Below are positions 13,931-21,229 of a stretch of 21,473 nucleotides of DNA, piece by piece. Each line of letters begins with the position of its first letter. The first letter of the stretch is position 1. Made by a program: the position numbers and the translations under genes. The DNA is taken from contig JBLIKP010000035.1 in assembly GCA_047635375.1 (NCBI GenBank), positions 1 through 21,473 of the forward strand, given 5' to 3'. Source of the DNA: JBLIKP01 sp047635375. Lineage in GTDB: Bacteria > Bacteroidota > Bacteroidia > Sphingobacteriales > Sphingobacteriaceae. The notes beneath the pieces are model-generated. The model made no database searches. It was given only the letters and a program-made list of their open reading frames with translations, and was not told the DNA's origin.

Positions 13931-15514
13931 ATGAAAATTAACGTTTTTTCGCATTTAAAAAAGGATATCCCTGCCAGTATTGTAGTGTTTTTCGTAGCAC
14001 TACCCCTATGTTTAGGTATAGCTTTAGCAAGTGGAGCACCATTATTTTCAGGCCTAATTTCCGGAATTATTGGTGGTATTATTGTGGGCAGTTTAAGTGG
14101 CTCCAACATTGGAGTTAGTGGTCCTGCCGCAGGATTAGCAGCCATTGTCTTAACCGCAATTGGCACCTTGGGGGGGTATGAAAACTTCCTGCTAGCCGTT
14201 GTATTAGGTGGTGCTATCCAACTTCTCTTCGGAGTCTTAAAAGCCGGAATTATTGGTTATTATTTCCCCTCCTCAGTAATTAAGGGGATGCTAACCGGAA
14301 TTGGAATCATCATTATATTAAAGCAAATTCCGCATTTCTTTGGCTACGATGCCGATCCTCAAGGGGATTTCGCCTTCTTTCAAATAGACGGTGAGAATAC
14401 ATTTTCGGAGTTGTTTAAGATGGTGAACTACATCACCCCTGGCTCTGCCATTATTGGAATGATTGGTTTGGCTATTTTAATTCTATGGGATAAGGTGCTA
14501 ACCAAAAAATCTAAAGTTTTTCAAGTAATTCAAGGACCCCTAGTAGCGGTTGCTGCTGGAATTATCTTCTATATTTTTACAAAAGATAGCGACATTGCAA
14601 TTGCTCAATCTCATTTAGTAAGCGTTCCAGTTCCAAAGGATTTAGATTCCTTCATAGGACAGTTCAGTATGCCTAATTTTGGTGCGATTGGAAATCCACA
14701 GATTTGGGTTGTGGCATTTACCATAGCACTTGTGGCGAGTTTAGAAACATTACTATGTGTTGAAGCAACCGATAAGCTTGATCCGCACAAAAATGTAACG
14801 CCTACAAACAGAGAATTATTAGCTCAAGGAACCGGAAATATTCTTTCAGGACTTGTGGGAGGACTACCAATTACTCAGGTAATTGTAAGAAGCTCTGCGA
14901 ACATCCAATCGGGTGGAAGAACTAAGGTGTCAGCCATTATCCACGGTTTCCTTATTTTAATTTCAGTGATGTTGATTCCAACCTTACTGAATAAAATTCC
15001 GCTTTCAGTTTTAGCCGCAATCTTGCTGATTGTAGGTTATAAATTGGCTAAGCCAGCTTTATTCAAGCATATGTACAACTTGGGCTGGAAACAATCTATT
15101 CCATTTGCAGTTACGGTAATAGGAATTGTATTTATCGATTTACTTTACGGAATAGGATTAGGACTTGCTATTGGTGTAGTGGTAATTTTGATAAAGAGTT
15201 TCCAAAACTCACACTTTCTTCACAAGGAAGACACGGCTAAAGAAGGTGGGAAAATTAAAATGAGACTAGCTGAGGAAGTGACTTTTATTAATAAAGGAAC
15301 AATCCTAAAAGAATTAGATCAACTTCCCGGCAATACTAACCTAGAGTTAGATGTAACCCGAACAACTTACTTAGACTATGATATTATAGAAATACTCGAG
15401 GACTTTGCCATTAAAGCAAAGGAAAGAAAAATTAATATTAAGTTAATCACTGAAGACGGAACTGTAGAAAACCCGACGAGCTACATCGATATTTTCAGAC
15501 CCAAAGCAAAATAG
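13931..15514 (+). CDS. SulP family anion transporter with C-terminal STAS domain (likely bicarbonate permease)
   Basis: A 527-residue inner-membrane permease of the SLC26/SulP family. The N-terminus has LKKDIPASIVVFFVALPLCLGIALASGAPLFSGL, the conserved first membrane segments. About 11-12 hydrophobic segments follow, including GVSGPAAGLAAIV, the PNFG segment, and SLETLLCVEATDKLDPHK with the family's E..L....D..D signature. The C-terminal ~90 residues (EEVTFINKGTILKELDQL ... LDVTRTTYLDYDIIEILEDF) form a STAS domain. SulP members move sulfate, bicarbonate, chloride or dicarboxylates; the beta-carbonic anhydrase 30 bp downstream argues for bicarbonate. Sulfate remains possible because residues deciding specificity were not tested. 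It is the first gene of the operon under the divergent TetR regulator. Confidence 0.93.
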   Translation: MKINVFSHLKKDIPASIVVFFVALPLCLGIALASGAPLFSGLISGIIGGIIVGSLSGSNIGVSGPAAGLAAIVLTAIGTLGGYENFLLAVVLGGAIQLLFGVLKAGIIGYYFPSSVIKGMLTGIGIIIILKQIPHFFGYDADPQGDFAFFQIDGENTFSELFKMVNYITPGSAIIGMIGLAILILWDKVLTKKSKVFQVIQGPLVAVAAGIIFYIFTKDSDIAIAQSHLVSVPVPKDLDSFIGQFSMPNFGAIGNPQIWVVAFTIALVASLETLLCVEATDKLDPHKNVTPTNRELLAQGTGNILSGLVGGLPITQVIVRSSANIQSGGRTKVSAIIHGFLILISVMLIPTLLNKIPLSVLAAILLIVGYKLAKPALFKHMYNLGWKQSIPFAVTVIGIVFIDLLYGIGLGLAIGVVVILIKSFQNSHFLHKEDTAKEGGKIKMRLAEEVTFINKGTILKELDQLPGNTNLELDVTRTTYLDYDIIEILEDFAIKAKERKINIKLITEDGTVENPTSYIDIFRPKAK

Positions 15515-15544
15515 ACATGAACCATTTTTAATATATAATAAGGC

Positions 15545-16174
15545 ATGAAAGCACATACTAAAGAAACACAAGCCACTATGATTCCGGTGAAAGCATTGGA
15601 GTTTTTAAAAGAAGGAAACCAAAGATTCCAAAATAATTTAAAGGCGAACAGAAACCTGCTTGAGCAAGTTAACGATACAAGTGACGGACAATTCCCTTTC
15701 GCGACAATTCTTAGCTGCATAGATTCAAGAGTTTCGGCTGAATTGGTATTCGACCAAGGTTTGGGAGATGTTTTTAGTGTGCGTATCGCAGGAAACTTTG
15801 TTAACGAAGACATTCTTGGAAGCATGGAGTTTGGCTGCAAATTAGCAGGAACTAAGCTAATCGTAGTTTTAGGTCACACTGCTTGTGGCGCAATAAAAGG
15901 AGCTTGTGACGATGCAAAACTTGGAAATTTAACCGCCATGCTTGCTAAAATAAAACCTGCAGTAGCCGCTGTTACCGAACCAAAGGACGAAAGTTTACGA
16001 AATTCGAAAAACATGGAATTTGTAGATAATGTTTCGAAAAAGAACGTTCATTTAACCATTGATAGAATCAAAAAAGAAAGCAGCGTTCTAGCTGAAATGG
16101 AAGAAAAAGGAGAAATAAAAATAATTGGAGCGATGTACGATATCAGTACTGGAGCTGTCAATTTTTATAACTAG
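15545..16174 (+). CDS. can: Beta-class carbonic anhydrase
   Basis: A 209-residue cytosolic enzyme that interconverts CO2 and bicarbonate. The zinc site is intact: C58 and D60-R62 in LSCIDSRVSAELVFD, and H111-C114 in VLGHTACGAIKGA. The VRIAGNFVNEDILGSMEFGCKLAG stretch between them is a family hallmark. There is no signal peptide. It is co-transcribed with the SulP permease (30-bp gap) and followed by the DUF2490 gene (11-bp gap). In this setting the enzyme would use or replenish bicarbonate brought in by the transporter. The gene symbol is by homology of the class; in E. coli the beta enzyme is called can. AAGG just ahead of ATG 15545 is a weak ribosome site. Confidence 0.95.
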   Translation: MKAHTKETQATMIPVKALEFLKEGNQRFQNNLKANRNLLEQVNDTSDGQFPFATILSCIDSRVSAELVFDQGLGDVFSVRIAGNFVNEDILGSMEFGCKLAGTKLIVVLGHTACGAIKGACDDAKLGNLTAMLAKIKPAVAAVTEPKDESLRNSKNMEFVDNVSKKNVHLTIDRIKKESSVLAEMEEKGEIKIIGAMYDISTGAVNFYN

Positions 16175-16185
16175 AAATACTTTTC

Positions 16186-16869
16186 ATGCTTAATTTAAGG
16201 TTTATTATTAAGTTGAAAGTGGTAGCGATAAGTTTAGGCTTATTGCTACCACTTTTTGCTTCGGCACAAGAAAGCGATCTGGGAAATTGGCTAATCTATA
16301 TTGGGAATAAAAAGGTTGACCAAAAGTGGGATATACACCATGAGGTTCAATATAGAAATTACAATACTATTGGCGATTTAGAGCAGCTTCTTCTCCGCAC
16401 TGGATTAGGCCGCACTTTCAATAACGGTCAAAATAATTTCTTGGTGGGTTACGGATATATACTATCCGAGAATTATGTTCCCCTAATAAATGTAAAGGCT
16501 TCTGTAAACGAACACCGCCTATACCAACAATTCACCGCAAAAAACACAATCGGAGACGTTAAAATTGGCCATAGGTACCGATTCGAGCAACGCTTTGTTG
16601 AGGAAAACTTCAAAATGCGTTTCCGCTATTTTCTTACCCTAAACGCACCATTAACGAAAAATGAAAATAATGAGGTTAGCTTTTATTTGTCGGCTTACAA
16701 CGAGATTTTCCTTAGCACTGAGCCCTCAGTATTTGATAGAAACCGACTGTACGGAGGCTTAGGCTACCACGTGAATAAATATCTGCGTGTTGAATTGGGC
16801 TATATGAACCAATTCTTTGAATTTTCTGGAAGGGACCAAATTAACCTAATAGCTTTCTTGAATTTTTAA
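16186..16869 (+). CDS. DUF2490 domain-containing outer-membrane protein
   Basis: A 227-residue exported protein with a signal peptide (LKVVAISLGLLLPLFASAQ) and a DUF2490 beta-barrel. The mature part opens ESDLGNWLIYIGNKKVDQKWDIHHEVQYRNYNTIG and continues with barrel strands (LLLRTGLGRTFNNG, FLVGYGYILSENY, IGHRYRFEQRF). It ends in an aromatic terminal strand (INLIAFLNF), as expected for outer-membrane insertion. Its role is unknown. Because it is the third gene of the sulP-can operon (11 bp after can), a channel for small anions or bicarbonate through the outer membrane is a reasonable but untested guess. The stop is one base before the FMO-like gene on the other strand, so the two are tightly convergent. 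Confidence 0.88.
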   Translation: MLNLRFIIKLKVVAISLGLLLPLFASAQESDLGNWLIYIGNKKVDQKWDIHHEVQYRNYNTIGDLEQLLLRTGLGRTFNNGQNNFLVGYGYILSENYVPLINVKASVNEHRLYQQFTAKNTIGDVKIGHRYRFEQRFVEENFKMRFRYFLTLNAPLTKNENNEVSFYLSAYNEIFLSTEPSVFDRNRLYGGLGYHVNKYLRVELGYMNQFFEFSGRDQINLIAFLNF

Positions 16870-16870
16870 T

Positions 16871-17920
16871 TTAATCTTGAATTTTATTGGAAATAAAATC
16901 AGCCAAATAATTAGCATCCTTTGACACACCTCCCAAGGTTGCTGATCCACGGGTGTACATCCAAGGCAACCCAATAAAATAAAGGCCTTCGATATTGCTA
17001 ACTCCTCGATGATTTTTGGGGTAATTATCGGCGCCAAGCTCTAACCCTTCAATCCACTGAAAATTAGGGCGATAACCCGTTGCCCAAACTATATTTTTAA
17101 TGGTGGACACTTTTTTAGCTTCAAATATTACCTGATTATTTAAAGCGTCCTTGGTCCTACCCATAGAAATCACGTTTTCCCTCGATAGAATTTCCTTAGC
17201 ATCTGTCCCGATAATTGGCTGAGTAAATCCGCTGATTTTCTTCCCAACCCAGCTATACTTGCTATAACTTAAAAAACCAGTTATCGTAAACCACCACCAT
17301 ATTGTTTTACCTAAGAAAAGCTGTGGCAAAGATTTTACTGTGGTGTCCCCAGAAAAATAAACCGTTCTTGATTTATTTTTAGAAATCTCATTTAGAATTT
17401 GGTATCCTGAGTCCCCTCCTCCCACAACAAGCGCATCACCCTTCTGAAGCTGATTTAAACCCTTGTAAAAATTACTATGCATCTGCAAAACGTCTTTGGA
17501 CAATTTGGAGTGGCACGGAGGCGTATATGGTGTGTGGAAAGGCCCTGTCGCTACAATTACGTTTTCTGCTTCCATTTCTCCGTCTTTGTGAGTGATATGA
17601 AAACCTTTTTCGGTCTTACGGACAGAGGTAATTAAAGTATTTAGCTGAATGGGAATGTTAAATTTTTGTGTGTAGGCTTTGAAATAATTAGCTACTTCAA
17701 ACTTCGTGGGATAATGTCCCTGTGGCGCTTCGAACTGCAAACCGGGCAAATGGTTGTATTCCGTTGGGGTAAATAGTTTTAGGGAATCCCATCTATTTAA
17801 CCAAGAGGCACCAATTTCAGCTTCCCCATCAACCACTATAAACTTTTTATCCATTTGTTTCAAATGGTAAGCCATAGACAATCCAGCTTGGGCGCATCCA
17901 ATTACAACAAAATCCAACAT
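16871..17920 (-). CDS. NAD(P)/FAD-dependent oxidoreductase (flavin monooxygenase-like)
   Basis: A 349-residue flavoprotein of the FMO/CzcO-like group. Near the N-terminus FAD-binding FVVIGCAQAGLSMAYHL has GxAxxG (the second Gly of the usual GxGxxG is Ala, a variant also seen in this group). ASWLNRWDSLKLFTP follows, and VIVATGPFHTPYTP is a second dinucleotide strand. ALVVGGGDSGYQI has an intact GxGxxG for NADPH. KNIVWATGYRPNFQWIEG is the ATG motif near the C-terminus, and GLYFIGLPWMYTRGSATLGGV closes the fold. This fits an NADPH-dependent flavin-containing monooxygenase or quinone/disulfide reductase; the substrate is unknown. Its -7 element is at 17944-17951. It faces the sulP operon convergently and probably forms its own unit. 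Confidence 0.87.
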   Translation of the reverse strand: MLDFVVIGCAQAGLSMAYHLKQMDKKFIVVDGEAEIGASWLNRWDSLKLFTPTEYNHLPGLQFEAPQGHYPTKFEVANYFKAYTQKFNIPIQLNTLITSVRKTEKGFHITHKDGEMEAENVIVATGPFHTPYTPPCHSKLSKDVLQMHSNFYKGLNQLQKGDALVVGGGDSGYQILNEISKNKSRTVYFSGDTTVKSLPQLFLGKTIWWWFTITGFLSYSKYSWVGKKISGFTQPIIGTDAKEILSRENVISMGRTKDALNNQVIFEAKKVSTIKNIVWATGYRPNFQWIEGLELGADNYPKNHRGVSNIEGLYFIGLPWMYTRGSATLGGVSKDANYLADFISNKIQD

Positions 17921-17943
17921 TTACTAACTTTTCGGGTTCATTA

Positions 17944-17951
17944 CAAAAGTA
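17944..17951 (-). promoter_or_regulatory. Candidate -7 element upstream of FMO-like gene (minus strand)
   Basis: CAAAAGTA on the plus strand is the reverse complement of TACTTTTG, fitting TAnnTTTG, 23 bp before the ATG at 17920. No convincing -33 box is visible. Confidence 0.4.
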
Positions 17952-18066
17952 CTTACTAAATCAGGAGATTTGAGATTTAATCTGGATTAATAAATTTTTA
18001 TCTTGTTCCCAAGAAAACATGTCGCACCTCCCCCAATCTTGTATCTAAATAATAAAGCGGGCTTTT

Positions 18067-18927
18067 ATGAACACAAAAACATATTCTGAAGAAGAGCAAC
18101 AGGAACTTTTAACAAATGCATTGAAGGGCGACAAAAAGTCCCTCAATAACCTTATTGCCTTACATGAACCCTTCATCTACAACGTAGCTTGGAAATACAC
18201 CAACAACCCCGAAGAAGCTAAAGATCTAACTCAAGAGGTATTAATAAAGGTCATCACCAAACTCTCTACTTTTAAAGGCAATAGCTCTTTCAAAACTTGG
18301 GTTTACCGGATTGTTGTCAATCAATTTCTTCAAACCAAACGCCGCCCCATGGAAGACCGTTGGGAAAGTTTCGATCATTTTTCTAAGGAATTAAATTCTA
18401 TTCCCAGCCCAGATTTATCCCCCGACGAGGAAATCGAAAAAGAGCTCCGCACCAGAACCGCACGCACTCGATGTATGTCGGGAATGCTTATGTGCCTTAC
18501 GCGCGAACAACGCCTAATCTACATTCTTGGAGACGTATTTAATTTAGATCACAACATGGGAGCTGAGGTATTCGGCATCACCCCACAGAACTATCGCGTC
18601 AAGCTTTCCCGCACTCGAAAAGAATTCCACGCTTTTATGAATCAACAATGCGGATTAGTAAACAAATCCAATCCATGCCGCTGTTCTAAAAAAGCAAAGG
18701 CTATGGAAGCTGCTGGTAAGATGCAGGTCGACGAAAAATTATTTGATCCAAAATACACTTCAACTATTGCCGCTTACGCCGAAGGAGTTGCGGAGGAAGT
18801 TGCCGACCTAGTGGACAAGAAATACATCCAATTCTTCCAACAACATCCTACCAAGGAAGATTTCAACGCCGAAACAGTCATTAATGAAATCATTAATGAT
18901 GAAAGTCTGCATAAATATTTCAAATAA
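18067..18927 (+). CDS. ECF-type RNA polymerase sigma factor with Cys-containing C-terminal extension
   Basis: A 286-residue sigma-70 family protein. Sigma region 2 (about 30-95) reads LHEPFIYNVAWKYTNNPEEAKDLTQEVLIKV ... FKTWVYRIVVNQFLQ, with the DLTQEV core and the W..RI.VN..L.. -10 contact helix. Region 4 (about 145-195) is LTREQRLIYILGDVFNLDHNMGAEVFGITPQNYRVKLSRTRKEF. A tail of about 90 residues follows, beginning NQQCGLVNKSNPCRCSKKAKAM and continuing as an acidic helical segment (AYAEGVAEEVADLVDKKYIQFF). Typical ECF factors are ~160-200 residues. The extension with C..CxC could bind metal or sense redox state, as proposed for other sigma factors carrying such Cys pairs. No anti-sigma gene is adjacent. 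A strong hairpin terminator follows at 18954. Confidence 0.9.
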   Translation: MNTKTYSEEEQQELLTNALKGDKKSLNNLIALHEPFIYNVAWKYTNNPEEAKDLTQEVLIKVITKLSTFKGNSSFKTWVYRIVVNQFLQTKRRPMEDRWESFDHFSKELNSIPSPDLSPDEEIEKELRTRTARTRCMSGMLMCLTREQRLIYILGDVFNLDHNMGAEVFGITPQNYRVKLSRTRKEFHAFMNQQCGLVNKSNPCRCSKKAKAMEAAGKMQVDEKLFDPKYTSTIAAYAEGVAEEVADLVDKKYIQFFQQHPTKEDFNAETVINEIINDESLHKYFK

Positions 18928-18953
18928 ACCCGAACTCATAAACCATTGATTTT

Positions 18954-18984
18954 AAAGGCATTTCGATAAATCGAAATGCCTTTT
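18954..18984 (+). terminator. Rho-independent terminator after the sigma factor gene
   Basis: AAAGGCATTTCGAT (18954-18967) and ATCGAAATGCCTTT (18970-18983) form a 14-bp perfect inverted repeat with a 2-nt centre and a T tail, 26 bp after the sigma stop. It is AT/CG symmetric and may stop transcription in either direction. Confidence 0.85.
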
Positions 18985-19064
18985 CTCATTTTAAACAAGT
19001 CGATTTCAGAAAGTTTTGTAACACATTGCTAATCCATGCATCTAATCTCCGAAGACCAAACATT

Positions 19065-19646
19065 GTGAAAACACTCACTAAAACAAAAAAGATCATGATA
19101 GCAATTGCACTTATTATCGCAACTACCCTTATTATACTCGCCATTCTTGGAACCAAGAAAATCCATGTCGAAAAAGAATTACTCATCAACAAAACATCTG
19201 ATGAGGTTTGGAATGTCATGGGACTTCAGTTTGGGCAAGTACACTTATGGTCAAGTAATTTTTCTGATTCCAAACCTGGAGGGGAAAAGAAATTCGATGG
19301 GATTGAATATTCTGAACGAATTACTACCACCGAACGTGGAGAAACAATCCAAGTACTTGATAAATTTGATTCAGAAAGCCACAGCCTTTCTTATCACATC
19401 ACCATAGGCATGCCAGGAATTGCGAAATCTGCCAGCGGAGCTTGGTCCCTTAAACGAAACGCAAATAATGAAACCATGTTAATTATTGCCTTTGACATGG
19501 AGGTGAAAAATTTAGTAGGCTACCTACTATCGCCAATAATAAAAACTAAAATTGCTAAGTCGGCACAGGAAATTGCGGAAGAACTAAAGCATTATGTAGA
19601 AAATGGTCAAGCTCACCCACGGAAAGCATCCAAAGGCATAGAATAA
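19065..19646 (+). CDS. SRPBCC family protein with N-terminal membrane anchor
   Basis: From GTG 19065 the protein has 193 residues. A lysine-rich start (MKTLTKTKKI) leads into one hydrophobic segment (IAIALIIATTLIILAILG) that would anchor or export it. An SRPBCC (START-like) ligand-binding domain follows: HVEKELLINKTSDEVWNVMG is the first strand, GVWSSNF-like turns and GEKKFDGIEYSERI and the ...ERGETIQVLDKFDSESHSLSYHI strand pattern are typical, and the C-terminal helix is IAKSAQEIAEELKHYVENG. This fold binds lipids, polyketides or other hydrophobic ligands; no ligand can be named. The ATG at 19095 would leave only the hydrophobic segment as N-terminus, and TTG 19026 would add residues before the basic patch, so GTG is preferred with some doubt. 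Confidence 0.72.
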   Translation: MKTLTKTKKIMIAIALIIATTLIILAILGTKKIHVEKELLINKTSDEVWNVMGLQFGQVHLWSSNFSDSKPGGEKKFDGIEYSERITTTERGETIQVLDKFDSESHSLSYHITIGMPGIAKSASGAWSLKRNANNETMLIIAFDMEVKNLVGYLLSPIIKTKIAKSAQEIAEELKHYVENGQAHPRKASKGIE

Positions 19647-19683
19647 AAAAATATCACTATGGCTAAAGGCCATTACCCTTAAG

Positions 19684-19716
19684 AAGCCCATTCCGAATTT
19701 CGGTTTGGGCTTTTTT
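19684..19716 (+). terminator. Rho-independent terminator after the SRPBCC gene
   Basis: AAGCCCA at 19684-19690 pairs with TTGGGCTT around 19705-19712, with an inner CCGAA/TTCGG pairing, and six T residues follow. It is 38 bp after the stop codon. It closes the SRPBCC transcript and separates it from the accessory module. Confidence 0.78.
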
Positions 19717-19743
19717 GTGCGACATATTTTTTACAGGCAGAAA

Positions 19744-19845
19744 ACATGAAGGAGGCCCTTAAAATCGCCCAATCAGACCCTCCTTTCTAAGACGGACATT
19801 GGAAAATGGAAGTCCGCGAAATCATGAAGGTTGAGGGGATAAATT
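19744..19845 (+). repeat. Left copy of duplicated ~100-bp block (decayed gene tail)
   Basis: The block aligns with 21074-21175 with roughly four of five bases identical and one 1-bp gap. In the downstream frame it would read KIAQSDPPF, then a TAA at 19788-19790, then DGHWKMEVREIMKVEGIN and stop. The other copy has the same ending with no internal stop. It is thus the tail of some protein gene, which I do not recognise, preserved as a scrap beside the cassette. Confidence 0.7.
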
Positions 19846-19943
19846 AGCAAGAGAACTGAGCGTTGAGTAGGTGGACTCCTTAATTAATAACTTCTTAGTC
19901 AAATTCATTTTCATACAAATAAGTGTACTTTTATTTTTATTAT

Positions 19944-19991
19944 TATACATATTTGTATACTTTTAATAATAAATGAATACATATACGTATA
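19944..19991. promoter_or_regulatory. Palindromic operator-like sites before mobile mystery protein A
   Basis: TATACA (19944-19949) and TGTATA (19954-19959) are exact inverted arms around 4 bp, and TATACGTATA (19982-19991) is a perfect 10-bp palindrome 12 bp before the start codon. They suit binding by the HTH protein encoded immediately downstream (autoregulation). This is inferred from position and symmetry alone, and the region is so AT-rich that chance palindromes are possible. Confidence 0.4.
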
Positions 19992-20003
19992 ATTTATAAG
20001 GAA

Positions 20004-20465
20004 ATGAGAAATAAAAACAAGCTCCTTCTAGAACAATTGGATCAAAAACTAGCTCTATTTGGGGAAGCTTCCAATATTAACGTTCCTGCCAGGGGCTGGA
20101 TTAATGCAATTAGGACATCCCTGAACATGACCATGGGCCAGTTGGCCACTAGGCTGAAAATAAGCAAAGGGGCAATTCAAAAAATCGAAGCGCGTGAGGC
20201 AAGCAGGCAGATAAGTCTGAATAAAATAATAGAAGTCGGAAATGCTTTAGAAATGAAGTTCGTTTATGGATTCGCACCAAAAAATGGTTCCCTAGAAAAC
20301 CTTGTAAACCAACGAGCCGAAAAAATTGCAACAAATATTGTCTTAAGAACCCATCAAAACATGAGACTAGAGGACCAAGGGATTAGTGATGCCAAAATCG
20401 CTGCATCGATTAAAGAATTAACTGAGGAATTGAAAAGGGAAATGAAAAAATCATTATGGGATTAA
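20004..20465 (+). CDS. Mobile mystery protein A (HTH regulator)
   Basis: A 153-residue protein of the mobile mystery protein A family. The first third (LLEQLDQKLALFGEASNINVPARGWINAIRTSLNM) contains the family's LDxxL...P..GWIxAIR signature. A Cro/C1-type helix-turn-helix follows (MTMGQLATRLKISKGAIQKIEAREASRQISLNKIIEVGNAL), with the recognition helix around KGAIQKIEA. The end FVYGFAPKNGSLENLVNQRAEKIATNIVLRTHQNMRLEDQGI is also conserved. It overlaps the Fic gene by 10 nt, so the two are translationally coupled. By family context the pair behaves like a small accessory (possibly toxin-antitoxin-like) module; the HTH protein would be the regulator or antidote. AAGGA lies just before ATG 20004. 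Confidence 0.9.
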   Translation: MRNKNKLLLEQLDQKLALFGEASNINVPARGWINAIRTSLNMTMGQLATRLKISKGAIQKIEAREASRQISLNKIIEVGNALEMKFVYGFAPKNGSLENLVNQRAEKIATNIVLRTHQNMRLEDQGISDAKIAASIKELTEELKREMKKSLWD

Positions 20466-21052
20466 ACCTAAATTATTCTGAAGGGCAAACTCCCATAAAT
20501 GAGGATGAGAACGATGGCCTTAAAATAAAGTCACTAACAACTCAAAAAGAATTGGATGAATTCGAGCAGTTAAACATTGAAAAAGCCGTAGGATGGACAC
20601 TAAGCAATAAGTTTACAACAGAAAAAATCTTGAATGAAAAGTTCATCAAAAACCTTCATAAAAGAATGTATAACGACGTTTGGAGATGGGCGGGTGAGTT
20701 CCGCCAGTCCGATAAAAACATTGGAATCAATTGGACATTAATTGGAATTGAGTTGAAAATCCTCCTAGACGACACCAAATTTTGGATAGCCAACCAAACT
20801 CATTCCCCAGATGAAATTGCCATAAGGTTTAAACACCGGCTAGTTGCAATTCACTGCTTCCCAAACGGGAATGGAAGGCACTCTAGACTTATGGCCGACA
20901 TTATCATCGAAAACATCTTTAATAAAGAATTTTTCAGCTGGAACGGCTCAAACATGGTAAATGCAAATGAAATAAGAAGAAACTACATTAACTCCCTTCA
21001 CGAAGCCGATAAAGGAAACATCCAGCCCTTAATTAATTTTGCAAGAGAATAA
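20456..21052 (+). CDS. Mobile mystery protein B, Fic domain protein
   Basis: A 198-residue Fic/Doc-fold protein. N-terminal GLNLNYSEGQTPINEDENDGLKI is typical of the mobile mystery B family. The Fic core includes FIKNLHKRMYNDVWRWAGEFRQSDKNIGI, the conserved WxWAGxxR block preceding the active loop. The catalytic motif is AIHCFPNGNGRHSRLMADI (H133 to R144), matching HxFxxGNGRxxR. The residue before GNG is Asn rather than the Asp/Glu that holds Mg2+ in AMP-transferring Fic enzymes, as also seen in this subfamily, so the target reaction is uncertain. Fic proteins usually transfer AMP or other phosphate groups to protein side chains. It is coupled to the HTH gene, an arrangement like toxin and antitoxin. 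The terminal INSLHEADKGNIQPLINFARE is complete. Confidence 0.92.
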   Translation: MGLNLNYSEGQTPINEDENDGLKIKSLTTQKELDEFEQLNIEKAVGWTLSNKFTTEKILNEKFIKNLHKRMYNDVWRWAGEFRQSDKNIGINWTLIGIELKILLDDTKFWIANQTHSPDEIAIRFKHRLVAIHCFPNGNGRHSRLMADIIIENIFNKEFFSWNGSNMVNANEIRRNYINSLHEADKGNIQPLINFARE

Positions 21053-21073
21053 ATCGGAGCAATCAGGAATCGC

Positions 21074-21175
21074 ACAATGAAGCACCGTCAAAATCGCCCA
21101 ATCCGACCCACGTTTCGAAGACGGGCAATGGAAAATAGAAGTCCGCGAAATATTGAAGGTTGAGGGGATAAATTA
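21074..21175 (+). repeat. Right copy of duplicated ~100-bp block (decayed gene tail)
   Basis: The partner of 19744-19845, about 1.33 kb away in direct orientation. The frame is uninterrupted here: KIAQSDPRFEDGQWKIEVREI, then LKVEGIN and TAA 21173-21175, but no start or N-terminus is seen. Together the two copies flank the Fic/HTH cassette. Confidence 0.7.
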
Positions 21176-21197
21176 AATATTCCGTAAATTGTATGTA

Positions 21198-21215
21198 CCA
21201 CGATTTCCCACGATT
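21198..21215 (+). repeat. 10-bp period direct repeat before the GxxExxY gene
   Basis: CCACGATT occurs at 21198-21205 and again at 21208-21215, an exact repeat with a 2-bp spacer, 15 bp before ATG 21230. It may be a remnant of a short tandem array or a recombination/binding site; two units are not enough to decide. Confidence 0.5.
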
Positions 21216-21229
21216 GAAAGATTTACAGG

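Larger units (their letters stand above)
19717..20003. other. Gap before the mobile mystery cassette: repeat remnant A and operator-like palindromes
   Basis: About 290 bp without an intact gene. It holds the left copy of the duplicated tail block (19744-19845), then a very AT-rich stretch with TATACA-N4-TGTATA (19944-19959) and TATACGTATA (19982-19991) just before ATG 20004. No convincing TAnnTTTG element was found, although CATATTTG at 19948-19955 is one base off. Confidence 0.55.

Noticed and set aside
13931..14166. Long minus-strand open frame opposite the SulP start
   Set aside because: Antisense shadow of the membrane protein; low-complexity Pro/Ala-rich translation and no homology signal.
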